A DNA stretch of 10,409 nucleotides from an uncultured Chloroflexota bacterium (GTDB lineage Bacteria; Chloroflexota; Limnocylindria; Limnocylindrales; Limnocylindraceae): the NCBI GenBank assembly GCA_937864085.1, contig CALMIH010000031.1, positions 1 to 10,409 on the forward strand, written 5' to 3'. The notes below the pieces were generated by a model. The model did not search any database. It was not told the DNA's origin and was given only the letters and a program-made list of their open reading frames with translations. This document shows positions 1 through 6,381 of the stretch, piece after piece. A program made the position numbers and the translations under genes. Positions within the stretch are counted from its first letter, which is position 1. Each line of letters starts with the position of its first letter.

Positions 1-994
1 ACAGGTGCGTGCCGCACTCGTGCGTGCAGATGGAACGCGACTCGGTCGTGCTGCGGCGCCAACACCAGCAGCTGATGGACCTGCAGCCGTAGTGGCTGCG
101 TGCATCGCCACGCTGCAGCTCGCACGCGAGAACGCCGCACGTGAAGATGCCGCCGCCGTCTCACGCCTCGTTGGTATTGGGATCAGCGCACCAGGGCCAC
201 TCAACCCGTGGACCGGGATTGCGGTGGAGCCGGCGAATCTTGGCCCACGCTTCCCAGGCACCGATCTTGCGGGGCCGATCGGCGCCGCACTCGGACTCCC
301 CGTCTTCCTTGAGCACGATACGAAGGTGGCGATCCTCGGCGAGCGTGCGTTCGGCGCGGGGGGCGGCATCGACGATCTGATGTATCTCACGATCAGCACC
401 GGCTTCGGCGCTGCGGCGTTGAGTGGTGGCCACCTACTGACAGGACCAGACGACACGGCGCTCGAGCTTGGGCATGTGCCGATCTCGCTCGATGGCCCGC
501 GTTGCACCTGCGGCGGCACGGGGCACCTTGAGGCACACGCGTCAGGCTGGGCGCTCGCCGCGGCGGGAGCCGCCGCCGCTTCGAGTGGCAAGAGCCCGTG
601 GCTCGCGAACTGGGCGTCAACGCACGCAGGTGAGGCGATCAGTGCGAAGACGGTCGCCGAGGCGGCCGCGGCGGGGGACGCCACCGCTGACGAGATCCTT
701 GAGCGCGCCCTCCTCGCCGTTGGGCGAGCGGTCGCCGGCTACGTTAATACCTTCAATCCCGTGCGGATCATCATCGGCGGCTCGCTCGCTGAGGCGCACT
801 GGGATCGCCTCGCCAAACGGATCAGCCACGAGATCGGCGAGAATACCTTTAAGGTTCCTGGGCGGCGCGTCAGCATCACGCCGGCGCAGCTTGGCGGGGA
901 CGTCAGTCTCGCAGGATGTCATCCTGTCGTGGTTGGCCGGCTCGGCAACCCAGCCTGGGAGCGTGCGGTTGCGGCGAATAAGGCAGCGAAGTAA
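1..994 (+). CDS. ROK-family glucokinase (5' partial)
   Basis: Sugar kinase of the ROK family, most likely phosphorylating glucose to glucose-6-phosphate with ATP in the cytoplasm. Reading starts in mid-gene: the codons from base 2 give QVRAALV, which fits directly after the family's N-terminal GGT phosphate loop, so only about 10 residues lie outside the window and the GTG at 5 is an internal Val. Counting that GTG as residue 1, visible motifs are GISAPGPL (59-66), the catalytic Asp in LEHD (Asp105, where most relatives have ND), STGFG (131-135) and the ROK zinc site GH(157)...C(167)TC(169)GGTGH(174)LE. The third zinc Cys of the usual CxCGxxGC motif is His174 here. A GGS segment (258-260) belongs to the C-terminal lobe. 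The gene ends 12 bases before gapA and heads a glycolytic cluster, which supports glucokinase over another ROK kinase. Sugar specificity is inferred; a ROK repressor is excluded because no DNA-binding domain fits in the missing part. Confidence 0.85.
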   Translation, partial: QVRAALVRADGTRLGRAAAPTPAADGPAAVVAACIATLQLARENAAREDAAAVSRLVGIGISAPGPLNPWTGIAVEPANLGPRFPGTDLAGPIGAALGLPVFLEHDTKVAILGERAFGAGGGIDDLMYLTISTGFGAAALSGGHLLTGPDDTALELGHVPISLDGPRCTCGGTGHLEAHASGWALAAAGAAAASSGKSPWLANWASTHAGEAISAKTVAEAAAAGDATADEILERALLAVGRAVAGYVNTFNPVRIIIGGSLAEAHWDRLAKRISHEIGENTFKVPGRRVSITPAQLGGDVSLAGCHPVVVGRLGNPAWERAVAANKAAK

Positions 995-996
995 GT

Positions 997-1001
997 GAGG
1001 G
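997..1001 (+). promoter_or_regulatory. Ribosome binding site of gapA
   Basis: The bases GAGGG lie 5-6 bases before the GTG at 1007, in the 12-base gap after the glucokinase stop. This decides the GTG start, since the translated product then begins with the canonical GAPDH N-terminus TIRVGINGFGRIGR. Confidence 0.6.
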
Positions 1002-1006
1002 TGTAA

Positions 1007-2014
1007 GTGACGATTCGCGTAGGGATCAACGGATTCGGTCGCATCGGGCGTCAGAGCCTGAAGGCGATCCTTGAGCGCGCCCCTGAGGTTGAGGTGGTAG
1101 CGGTCAATGACCTTGTTGATACCGCGATGAACGCGCTCCTCTTCAAGCACGACTCCACTTACGGCACCTTCCCCGGCACGGTTGTTGCCGAGGGTGACGA
1201 ACTCGTCATCAACGGGAAGCGCATCAAGGTCCTCGCCGCAAAGGATCCCGCCGAGCTTCCATGGGGAGCGATGGGCGTGGACATTGTGGTTGAGTCGACC
1301 GGCATTTTCACCGACGCAACGAAGGCGGCGGCGCATCGAACCGCTGGCGCAAAGAAGGTGATCATCAGTGCGCCAGCAAAGAATGAGGATGTCACGATTG
1401 TTCTTGGTGTCAATGAGGATCGCTACGATCCGTTGAAGCACCACATCATCTCTAACGCCAGCTGCACCACGAACTGCCTCGCCCCTGCGGCGAAGGTGGT
1501 GATGGACGCGTTCGGCATTCGCCGCGGCCTAATGACCACGATGCACAGCTACACCAACGATCAGCGCATCCTTGACGTTGCGCATAAGGATCCGCGCCGC
1601 GCTCGTGCCGCAGGACAGAACTTGATTCCAACCACCACTGGCGCCGCTACGGCCCTCGCACTCGTTATCCCAGAGCTGAAGGGGAAGTTTGATGGATACA
1701 GCGTGCGCGTCCCAACACCAACGGTGAGCTTGATCGACTTCACTGCCGAGCTAGAGCGACCGGCAACAATCGAGCAGATCAATGACGCATTCCGTGCTGC
1801 GGCGAGTGGCCCAATGAAGGGGATCCTCGGCGTCTCAGATGAACCGCTCGTCTCCTCCGACTTCCGCGGTGACTCGCGCTCCGCAATCATCGACTCTGCG
1901 AGCACCATGCTGCTCGGCGACAACTTCGCCAAGGTGGTCGCCTGGTACGACAACGAGTGGGGCTACAGCTGCCGCATTGCGGACCTTGTGAAGTTCGTGG
2001 CCGCCCGTGCCTGA
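1007..2014 (+). CDS. gapA: Glyceraldehyde-3-phosphate dehydrogenase, type I
   Basis: Oxidises glyceraldehyde-3-phosphate with phosphate to 1,3-bisphosphoglycerate, reducing NAD(P)+; cytoplasmic glycolysis, functional as a tetramer. The protein is 335 residues, the normal length. It shows the Rossmann motif INGFGRIGR (7-15), Asp35 in VND, which typically favours NAD over NADP, the catalytic Cys153 in SNASCTTNC, His180 in MHSYTNDQ, which activates the cysteine, the RRARAAGQNLIP phosphate-site segment (197-208) and the C-terminal WYDNEWGYS (313-321). The GTG start has a GAGGG site just upstream. Its end overlaps the start of pgk by 8 bases and its product is the PGK substrate, so coupled expression is likely. 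All catalytic residues are present and nothing is broken. NAD preference is inferred from Asp35 only. Confidence 0.97.
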   Translation: MTIRVGINGFGRIGRQSLKAILERAPEVEVVAVNDLVDTAMNALLFKHDSTYGTFPGTVVAEGDELVINGKRIKVLAAKDPAELPWGAMGVDIVVESTGIFTDATKAAAHRTAGAKKVIISAPAKNEDVTIVLGVNEDRYDPLKHHIISNASCTTNCLAPAAKVVMDAFGIRRGLMTTMHSYTNDQRILDVAHKDPRRARAAGQNLIPTTTGAATALALVIPELKGKFDGYSVRVPTPTVSLIDFTAELERPATIEQINDAFRAAASGPMKGILGVSDEPLVSSDFRGDSRSAIIDSASTMLLGDNFAKVVAWYDNEWGYSCRIADLVKFVAARA

Positions 2015-3827
2015 GAAGAAGGGCCTCCTCTCGCGCCTCTTCTCCGCGCCAACTGAAAAGAAGCCAGCGGCAAAGAAGCCGGCGGCAAAGAAGCCGGCGG
2101 CAAAGAAGCCAGCCCCAAAACCAGTAGCGAAGAAGCCCGCGGCAAAGTCGCCAACCGCCAAGGTCGCCCCAAAGCCAGCCCCAAAACTAGCGCCGAAGCC
2201 AGCAGCTAAGCCGCCTGTGAAGGCAGCACCAACGATTGTGAAGTCAACACTTGTGGCGCCGAAGCCATCAGCAGGGAAGCCTGGGGTCAACCTTGGCGCG
2301 CCGAAGATGGCGCCGAGCCGCCCAGCAAATCGTCCGCAGGTGAAGCCCGGTGCCCCGCTTCCGCCGAAGGGGGCAACGCAGGCGTCCGGCGCATCCATCG
2401 GTGGACCGAGCCGTCCAGCAAACCGGCAGGCGAAGCCTTCTTCAAAGTCGAGCACAGCAACAGAGGCGCCGCGCTCGGCGGTGCGCCTTGTGCCGCGACC
2501 ACGGCCTGAGGGGATTGGGCCACGCCGCATCGCAACGTCGTTTGAGTCCGCAACAGGGAAGCGCACGATCCGCGAGCTTGATGCGCGCGGTCAGCGTGTC
2601 CTCTTGCGCGTAGATTTCAATGTGCCGCTCTCCGATGGCAAGGTGGTAGACGACTCGCGCATTCGCGCCTCTATCCCAACGATCAAGGCGCTTCTTGAGG
2701 ACGGAGCCTCGATTGTGCTCGCCTCTCATCTCGGTCGTCCAGACGGGAAGGTGGTTGACGGCCTGCGGCTGCGACCGGCGGCGGAGCGTCTGGCGCACCA
2801 CTTGAAGATGATGGTCCCAACCACGGGCGATGCGCTCGGCGTGGGGACCGATGACGCGGTGAATCGACTACGACCTGGTGAGCTCCTCTTGCTGGAGAAC
2901 GTTCGCTTCCATGCCGGCGAAGAGAAGAACGATCCAGCCTTCGCGGCGCGGCTCGCCTCCTACGGTGATGTCTTCGTGAATGACGCATTCGGCACGGCGC
3001 ATCGCGCCCATGCGAGCACCGTTGGCGTTGCCGGCCTCCTCCCGTCATACGTTGGCCTGCTGATGGAGAGCGAAGTTGAAGCGCTCTCTAGCCTGCTGGA
3101 TAAGCCAGCGCGACCCTTCGCCGCCATCGTTGGCGGCGGCAAGGTCTCGGGAAAGGTCGCCGTACTTGAGGCACTAATCAAGAAAGTTGATCTGCTCGTC
3201 CTTGGCGGAGGCGTTGCGAACACCTTCCTCGTTGCCTCTGGTCGCAGCGTTGGGAAGAGTCTCTACGAGTCGAAGATGGTGGAGCATGCGCGTCGCATCT
3301 TGAAACTTGCAGCTGAGCGTGGTGTGAGGGTGCTCCTCCCTGTTGACGGCGTTGTGGCAAAAGAGGTGACGCGTGGCACGGAGTTCAAGGTTGTATCCAC
3401 AGAGAAGCTCCCCGCGAGCTGGCACATGGTTGACCTCGGCCCTGACTCAATCAACGCGGTGCGCGATGCGCTTGGCCCAGTGAAGACGATCCTCTGGAAC
3501 GGGCCGCTCGGCGTCTTTGAGATCCCTGCGTTCGGTACCGCAACGCGCGAGCTCGCCAAGCTTGCCGCCGAGAAGGCAGAGGCGGGAGCAACGGTGGTAG
3601 TTGGTGGCGGCGACAGCATCGCCGCGCTGCAGCAGCTCAACCTCGCCGGAAAGATGACGCACCTCTCCACCGGCGGCGGCGCCTCACTCGAATTCCTTGA
3701 GGGGCGGGAGCTTCCAGGCCTCGCCGTGGTCCCAACATCTGGCTCGCCGTACGAGACGCTGCCGATCGCCTGGCACGCGTCAGGGGCAGAGAAGAAGGCG
3801 AAGGCCCCAGCCAAGAAGAGCTCATGA
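2007..3827 (+). CDS. pgk: Phosphoglycerate kinase with long basic N-terminal extension
   Basis: Transfers phosphate from 1,3-bisphosphoglycerate to ADP, making ATP and 3-phosphoglycerate. The kinase domain occupies about residues 186-590: RVDFNVPL (201-208), SHLGRPDG (240-247), LLENVRFHAGEEKNDP (295-310), GGGKVSGK (376-383), KTILWNGPLGVFE (493-505), GGGDS (533-537) and STGGGASLEFL (554-564), all intact. A usual PGK is about 390-420 residues; this frame gives 606. Residues 1-185 are Lys/Ala/Pro-rich and predicted disordered, opening with GLLSRLF and pentad KKPAA repeats. Residues 592-606 form a short basic tail. An in-frame stop at 1989-1991 leaves GTG 2007 as the only start for the full frame; it overlaps gapA by 8 bases and lacks a clear ribosome site. 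A shorter protein from in-frame GTG 2481 or 2490 (residues 159, 162) is possible, but their ribosome sites are also weak, and 474 stop-free bases with consistent amino-acid bias favour translation of the extension. The function of the extension is unknown. Confidence 0.93.
   Translation: MPEKKGLLSRLFSAPTEKKPAAKKPAAKKPAAKKPAPKPVAKKPAAKSPTAKVAPKPAPKLAPKPAAKPPVKAAPTIVKSTLVAPKPSAGKPGVNLGAPKMAPSRPANRPQVKPGAPLPPKGATQASGASIGGPSRPANRQAKPSSKSSTATEAPRSAVRLVPRPRPEGIGPRRIATSFESATGKRTIRELDARGQRVLLRVDFNVPLSDGKVVDDSRIRASIPTIKALLEDGASIVLASHLGRPDGKVVDGLRLRPAAERLAHHLKMMVPTTGDALGVGTDDAVNRLRPGELLLLENVRFHAGEEKNDPAFAARLASYGDVFVNDAFGTAHRAHASTVGVAGLLPSYVGLLMESEVEALSSLLDKPARPFAAIVGGGKVSGKVAVLEALIKKVDLLVLGGGVANTFLVASGRSVGKSLYESKMVEHARRILKLAAERGVRVLLPVDGVVAKEVTRGTEFKVVSTEKLPASWHMVDLGPDSINAVRDALGPVKTILWNGPLGVFEIPAFGTATRELAKLAAEKAEAGATVVVGGGDSIAALQQLNLAGKMTHLSTGGGASLEFLEGRELPGLAVVPTSGSPYETLPIAWHASGAEKKAKAPAKKSS
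2058..2144 (+). repeat. 15-base tandem repeat coding KKPAA pentads in pgk
   Basis: Near-identical 15-base units begin at 2058, 2073, 2088 and 2103, followed by a degenerate 12-base unit at 2118 and another full unit at 2130. The consensus is AAGAAGCCGGCGGCA, coding Lys-Lys-Pro-Ala-Ala. The unit length keeps frame, so copy number could change by slippage without breaking pgk. Confidence 0.85.
2313..2426 (+). repeat. Duplicated PSRPANR segment in the pgk extension
   Basis: Two 21-base in-frame segments, 2313-2333 and 2406-2426, both code PSRPANR and differ only at synonymous third positions. They lie 72 bases apart in the second half of the PGK extension, where the sequence becomes richer in Gly, Ser and Arg than the KKPAA part. 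The synonymous differences suggest the peptide, not only the DNA, was kept, but two copies are thin evidence. Confidence 0.55.
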
Positions 3828-5122
3828 GCGATCGGATCGCGCGGATTCACGCACGCGAAATCCTTGATTCGCGCGGCAATCCAACCGTAGAGGTTGAGCT
3901 GCACCTTGAGAGTGGTGCGCACGGCACCGCCGCCGTCCCATCTGGCGCAAGCACTGGTGCTCATGAAGCGGTGGAGCGACGTGACGGTGACAAGCGCCGC
4001 TTCGGCGGGAAGGGTGTCCTTCAGGCCGTTGCCGCAGTGAACGGCGAGATCGCGAGCGCACTCTCCGGCACAAGCGTTGATGACCAGCGCGCCATTGATG
4101 AGCAGTTGATCACACTCGATGGCACGACGAATAAGGGTCGGCTTGGTGCAAATGCGCTCCTTGGTGTCTCGCTCGCCGCAGCACATGCGCGCGCCGCGCT
4201 GCATGGCGTTGAGTTGTTTGAAGAGCTTGGTGGCGAAACGGCGCAGACGCTCCCCGTCCCGCTCCTCAACATCTTGAATGGAGGAAAGCACGCGGCGAAC
4301 TCCACCGACTTCCAGGAGTTCATGGTCGTTCCGGTCGGCTTCACCACCTACGCCGAAGGGCTACGCGCTGGCGCCGAAATCTTCGCCGCGCTCCGCACGC
4401 ACCTCCACGATCGTGGCCTTGCAACGGGGCAGGGCGATGAAGGGGGCTTTGCACCAAGCCTCCCGTCAAATGAGGCGGCGCTTGAGGCGTTGATGACCGC
4501 CATTGAGCACGCCGGCTACAAGCCAGGCGAACAGATTGGGATCGCTATCGACGCCGCCGCCACTGAACTGCTCACCGCTGACGGTCGCTACGCGCTTGAA
4601 CGCGAAGGGCGCACCCTTGAGAGCGGCGAACTCATTGACCTCTGGGCGGGTTGGTGTGCAAAGTTCCCAATCATTAGCCTTGAAGACGGACTCGCCGAAG
4701 ACTACTGGAGCGGCTGGAGCGCACTAGTGCAACGCATCGGCAGCACCGTGCAGATTGTTGGCGATGATCTGCTTGTCACCAACGTTGAGCGCATCCAGCG
4801 TGGCATTAAGGAGCGCGCGGCAACAGCGCTGCTGGTGAAGCCGAACCAGATCGGGACGCTGACCGAGACGCTGGATGCCATCAGCACCGCGCGAAGCGCT
4901 GGATGGTCCACGATCCTGAGCCACCGATCGGGCGAGACGGAAGACACCACGATCGCCGATCTTGCCGTTGCCACCAACGCTGGTCAGATCAAGACGGGTG
5001 CACCATCCCGATCTGAGCGCGTGGCGAAGCTGAATCGACTTCTCCGTATTGAGGAGCTGCTCGGCGATCGCGCCATCTATCTCGGCCGTGCAACATTCAC
5101 ACGCAGTGGCGGTGTGAAGTGA
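3824..5122 (+). CDS. eno: Enolase (phosphopyruvate hydratase)
   Basis: Converts 2-phosphoglycerate to phosphoenolpyruvate; cytoplasmic, magnesium dependent. The 432-residue length is standard. Visible motifs are DSRGNPTVEVE (15-25), the mobile loop PSGASTGAHE (39-48), KHAANSTDFQEFM (155-167), GDEGGFAP (204-211) with catalytic Glu206, the metal ligands Asp243, Glu287 (SLEDG) and Asp314 (GDD), catalytic Lys339 in VKPNQIGTLTE, SHRSGETED (366-374) and Lys390 in KTGAPSRSER. The active site is complete. The ATG overlaps the pgk stop as ATGA, and the stop overlaps the next gene as GTGA, which points to one polycistronic message with translational coupling. Enolase is a common RNA-degradosome partner in some bacteria, but nothing here shows that. 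Confidence 0.97.
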   Translation: MSDRIARIHAREILDSRGNPTVEVELHLESGAHGTAAVPSGASTGAHEAVERRDGDKRRFGGKGVLQAVAAVNGEIASALSGTSVDDQRAIDEQLITLDGTTNKGRLGANALLGVSLAAAHARAALHGVELFEELGGETAQTLPVPLLNILNGGKHAANSTDFQEFMVVPVGFTTYAEGLRAGAEIFAALRTHLHDRGLATGQGDEGGFAPSLPSNEAALEALMTAIEHAGYKPGEQIGIAIDAAATELLTADGRYALEREGRTLESGELIDLWAGWCAKFPIISLEDGLAEDYWSGWSALVQRIGSTVQIVGDDLLVTNVERIQRGIKERAATALLVKPNQIGTLTETLDAISTARSAGWSTILSHRSGETEDTTIADLAVATNAGQIKTGAPSRSERVAKLNRLLRIEELLGDRAIYLGRATFTRSGGVK

Positions 5123-5691
5123 GTCGCTTTGTTGATCGTGGCGCGAACGTTGCCGCAATCGTTGGCATTGGCATGGCGCTCACCATCGCCGTGAGCTTTC
5201 TGATGGTGATCCCGATTGATCCCGCCTACCTCGTCCTCGCCCCGCTCTCTGGGCTCTTGATCGGCTGGTACGGCAATCAGCGCGCAGAGCAGCTGCGTAG
5301 CCGACCGGGCCGCGTGCTCACCAACGCAGCGTGGAGTGGCGCGATCACCGCAGTGACGTTCGCCGTGCTCTTCTTGGGCGTCAAGCTCTTCTTCTTCTCG
5401 CTCGACCCTGGTTATCGCGACGAGCGAAGCGGCGGCTCATTCACATGTGCCGCAGGGCCAGCGTGTGTCTACGAGCGCTACCAGGCGGCAGATGGCGGCG
5501 CCGCCGCGCTGACAGAGGTTGGCATCAGCGACGTTGCAACCTTCACGGCCTGGTACTGGGACGGCCAGATGGGAAGTGTGCGACTCCTGATTGGCACAAC
5601 GCTTGCTGCCTCGCTGCTCGGTGGCCTGCTCTATCTTCCGAGCGCACCGCGCATCGCGCGCGAGGAGACGAGCGGCTCAGCCGCGTCGTAG
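5119..5691 (+). CDS. Four-helix membrane protein of unknown function
   Basis: I do not recognise this 190-residue protein. Four hydrophobic stretches are visible at about residues 10-31, 35-51, 72-94 and 152-173. The Arg-rich segment between helices 2 and 3 (QRAEQLRSRPGR, 54-65) should face the cytoplasm, which puts both ends inside and the loop at about 95-150 outside. That loop carries two cysteines, Cys110 and Cys116, that could pair. The GTG start overlaps the eno stop as GTGA, so it is probably translated with the glycolytic genes and is the last gene before a hairpin. The cytoplasmic tail is short and Ser/Ala-rich. A role linked to glycolysis is only suggested by position; it may equally be an unrelated passenger of the operon. 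Confidence 0.75.
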   Translation: MSRFVDRGANVAAIVGIGMALTIAVSFLMVIPIDPAYLVLAPLSGLLIGWYGNQRAEQLRSRPGRVLTNAAWSGAITAVTFAVLFLGVKLFFFSLDPGYRDERSGGSFTCAAGPACVYERYQAADGGAAALTEVGISDVATFTAWYWDGQMGSVRLLIGTTLAASLLGGLLYLPSAPRIAREETSGSAAS

Positions 5692-5706
5692 CTCAAGCGT
5701 CTCCGA

Positions 5707-5726
5707 CGCGCGGATCTCTCCGCGCG
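5707..5726. terminator. Hairpin between convergent genes
   Basis: A perfect 8-base stem (CGCGCGGA pairing with TCCGCGCG) with a TCTC loop lies in the 38 bases between the stop of the membrane protein and the stop of rpsT. Its position fits a terminator acting in both directions. No T-tract follows on either strand, so it would be an atypical or factor-assisted terminator. Confidence 0.5.
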
Positions 5727-5729
5727 GAA

Positions 5730-6224
5730 CTATTCGGCTTTCGCAGCCTTCTTTGGCGCGGCCTTCGCCTTCTTGGCGGCGGGCTTCTTCGCTGCAGGCT
5801 TTGCGGCGATAGCCTTCGCTTCAATCGCCTTGACGGCGGCGGCCTTGGTTGCTGCGGCGCGCTTGGCACCGGAGATTGCCGCCTTCTTCGTTGCCTTCTT
5901 CACCACGATCGCGGTGGTGGTGCCGGTTGGGCTCGCCTTAGCGGCGGCGGCCTTCTTTGCGAGGCGTGACTTGCGTCGCGCGGCGGCGTTCTTATGAATG
6001 GCACCGCTCTTTGCGGCGCGGTCGAGTGCGCTCGCCGCCTTGGAGACGGATGCGGCGGCATCGCCCTGCTTCTGGCCGGTGAGGATGGCAACGGCGCTCG
6101 CGACGCGACTCTTCGCCTCGGTGCGCTTCGGCTGCTGGACGGCGCCGCGTCGGGCGGAGGCGCGAACCTCCTTGAGGGACTGCGGCGTTCGTGCGCCCTT
6201 GTACTTGCGAGGGGTCTTTCCCAT
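5730..6224 (-). CDS. rpsT: 30S ribosomal protein bS20 with Lys/Ala-rich C-terminal extension
   Basis: Primary 16S rRNA-binding protein of the small subunit. The diagnostic segment is AAKSGAIHKNAAARRKSRLAKK (shown here only by its core, GAIHKNAAARRKSRL, 74-88), which matches the bS20 region around IHKNKAARHKS. The upstream helices (about 12-70) are basic and roughly fit bS20, but the usual N-terminal KSAxKRxRQ pattern is poorly kept. The protein is 164 residues against about 85-90 in typical bS20; residues 95-164 are an Ala/Lys tail ending in KKPAAKK-like repeats. ATG at 6224 has GGAG six bases upstream; an ATG twelve bases further up runs straight into a stop, which fixes the start. The gene is divergent from lepA, a common neighbourhood of rpsT in several phyla, which supports the call. 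The tail may add rRNA or DNA contacts; this is inference. Confidence 0.83.
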   Translation of the reverse strand: MGKTPRKYKGARTPQSLKEVRASARRGAVQQPKRTEAKSRVASAVAILTGQKQGDAAASVSKAASALDRAAKSGAIHKNAAARRKSRLAKKAAAAKASPTGTTTAIVVKKATKKAAISGAKRAAATKAAAVKAIEAKAIAAKPAAKKPAAKKAKAAPKKAAKAE

Positions 6225-6230
6225 TGGTCA

Positions 6231-6234
6231 CTCC
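6231..6234 (-). promoter_or_regulatory. Ribosome binding site of rpsT
   Basis: On the minus strand GGAG lies six bases before the rpsT ATG. It also discards the alternative ATG at 6236, which overlaps this motif and is followed two codons later by a stop. Confidence 0.6.
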
Positions 6235-6259
6235 ATACAACTTCAGGGGCTCGATGCGA

Positions 6260-6350
6260 GCCGTCGGGCGATCGTAGCAGAGGGGAGCCCGCCGCTCGCC
6301 GAGAGGCGGGAAGCCCCCGAGAGAGGAGCCGCCTCTGACCGACCGACGGC
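6260..6350. repeat. Nested inverted repeats between rpsT and lepA
   Basis: An 8-base inverted repeat (GCCGTCGG at 6260-6267, CCGACGGC at 6343-6350) encloses two smaller ones. The first is CCCGCC at 6288-6293 with GGCGGG at 6305-6310, with an inner CTC/GAG pair (6295-6297 with 6301-6303) and an outer GGGG (6282-6285) that can pair with CCCC (6314-6317). The second is AGAGG at 6322-6326 with CCTCT at 6332-6336. Together they could fold into a branched structure on either strand. It lies in the only divergent promoter region of the window, so it could be a structured leader of rpsT or lepA or a regulator site. Its function is not shown; GC-rich DNA makes short stems by chance. Confidence 0.45.
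6271..6279 (-). promoter_or_regulatory. Possible extended -10 promoter element of rpsT
   Basis: The minus strand reads TGCTACGAT, an extended -10 with TGn before a TATAAT-like hexamer. It would give a leader of roughly 40 bases before the rpsT start. No convincing -35 is seen at the expected distance, so this is tentative. No comparable element for lepA was found. Confidence 0.3.
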
Positions 6351-6381
6351 AAGTCCCCTGTCGTGCGATTCTTGAGGGGAT

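Noticed and set aside
694..1083. 17-base direct repeat GATCCTTGAGCGCGCCC at 694 and 1066
   Set aside because: Both copies code the peptide ILERA in different proteins with the same codon choice; coincidence of peptide and codon bias explains it, and nothing else flanks them alike.
617..1444. 275-codon open frame on the minus strand
   Set aside because: It is antisense to glucokinase and gapA, both with full family motifs; long antisense frames are expected in GC-rich DNA and its protein shows no domain.
1835..2566. Minus-strand frame with Gly/Phe/Ala repeats
   Set aside because: It is the antisense reading of the Lys/Pro/Ala repeats of pgk; AAG and GCG codons read backwards give Phe, Leu, Ala and Gly, so the repeats are a by-product.
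3263..4291. 342-codon open frame on the minus strand
   Set aside because: It lies antisense across the pgk-eno junction, both certain genes, and its product shows no recognisable motif.
5773..5997. Plus-strand frame resembling a hydrophobic membrane protein
   Set aside because: It is antisense to the Lys/Ala tail of bS20, and the hydrophobic Phe/Ala runs come from reading Lys codons in reverse.
6334..6381. Possible lepA promoter with CTGACC as -35
   Set aside because: No acceptable -10 lies at the right distance, so I do not claim a promoter.
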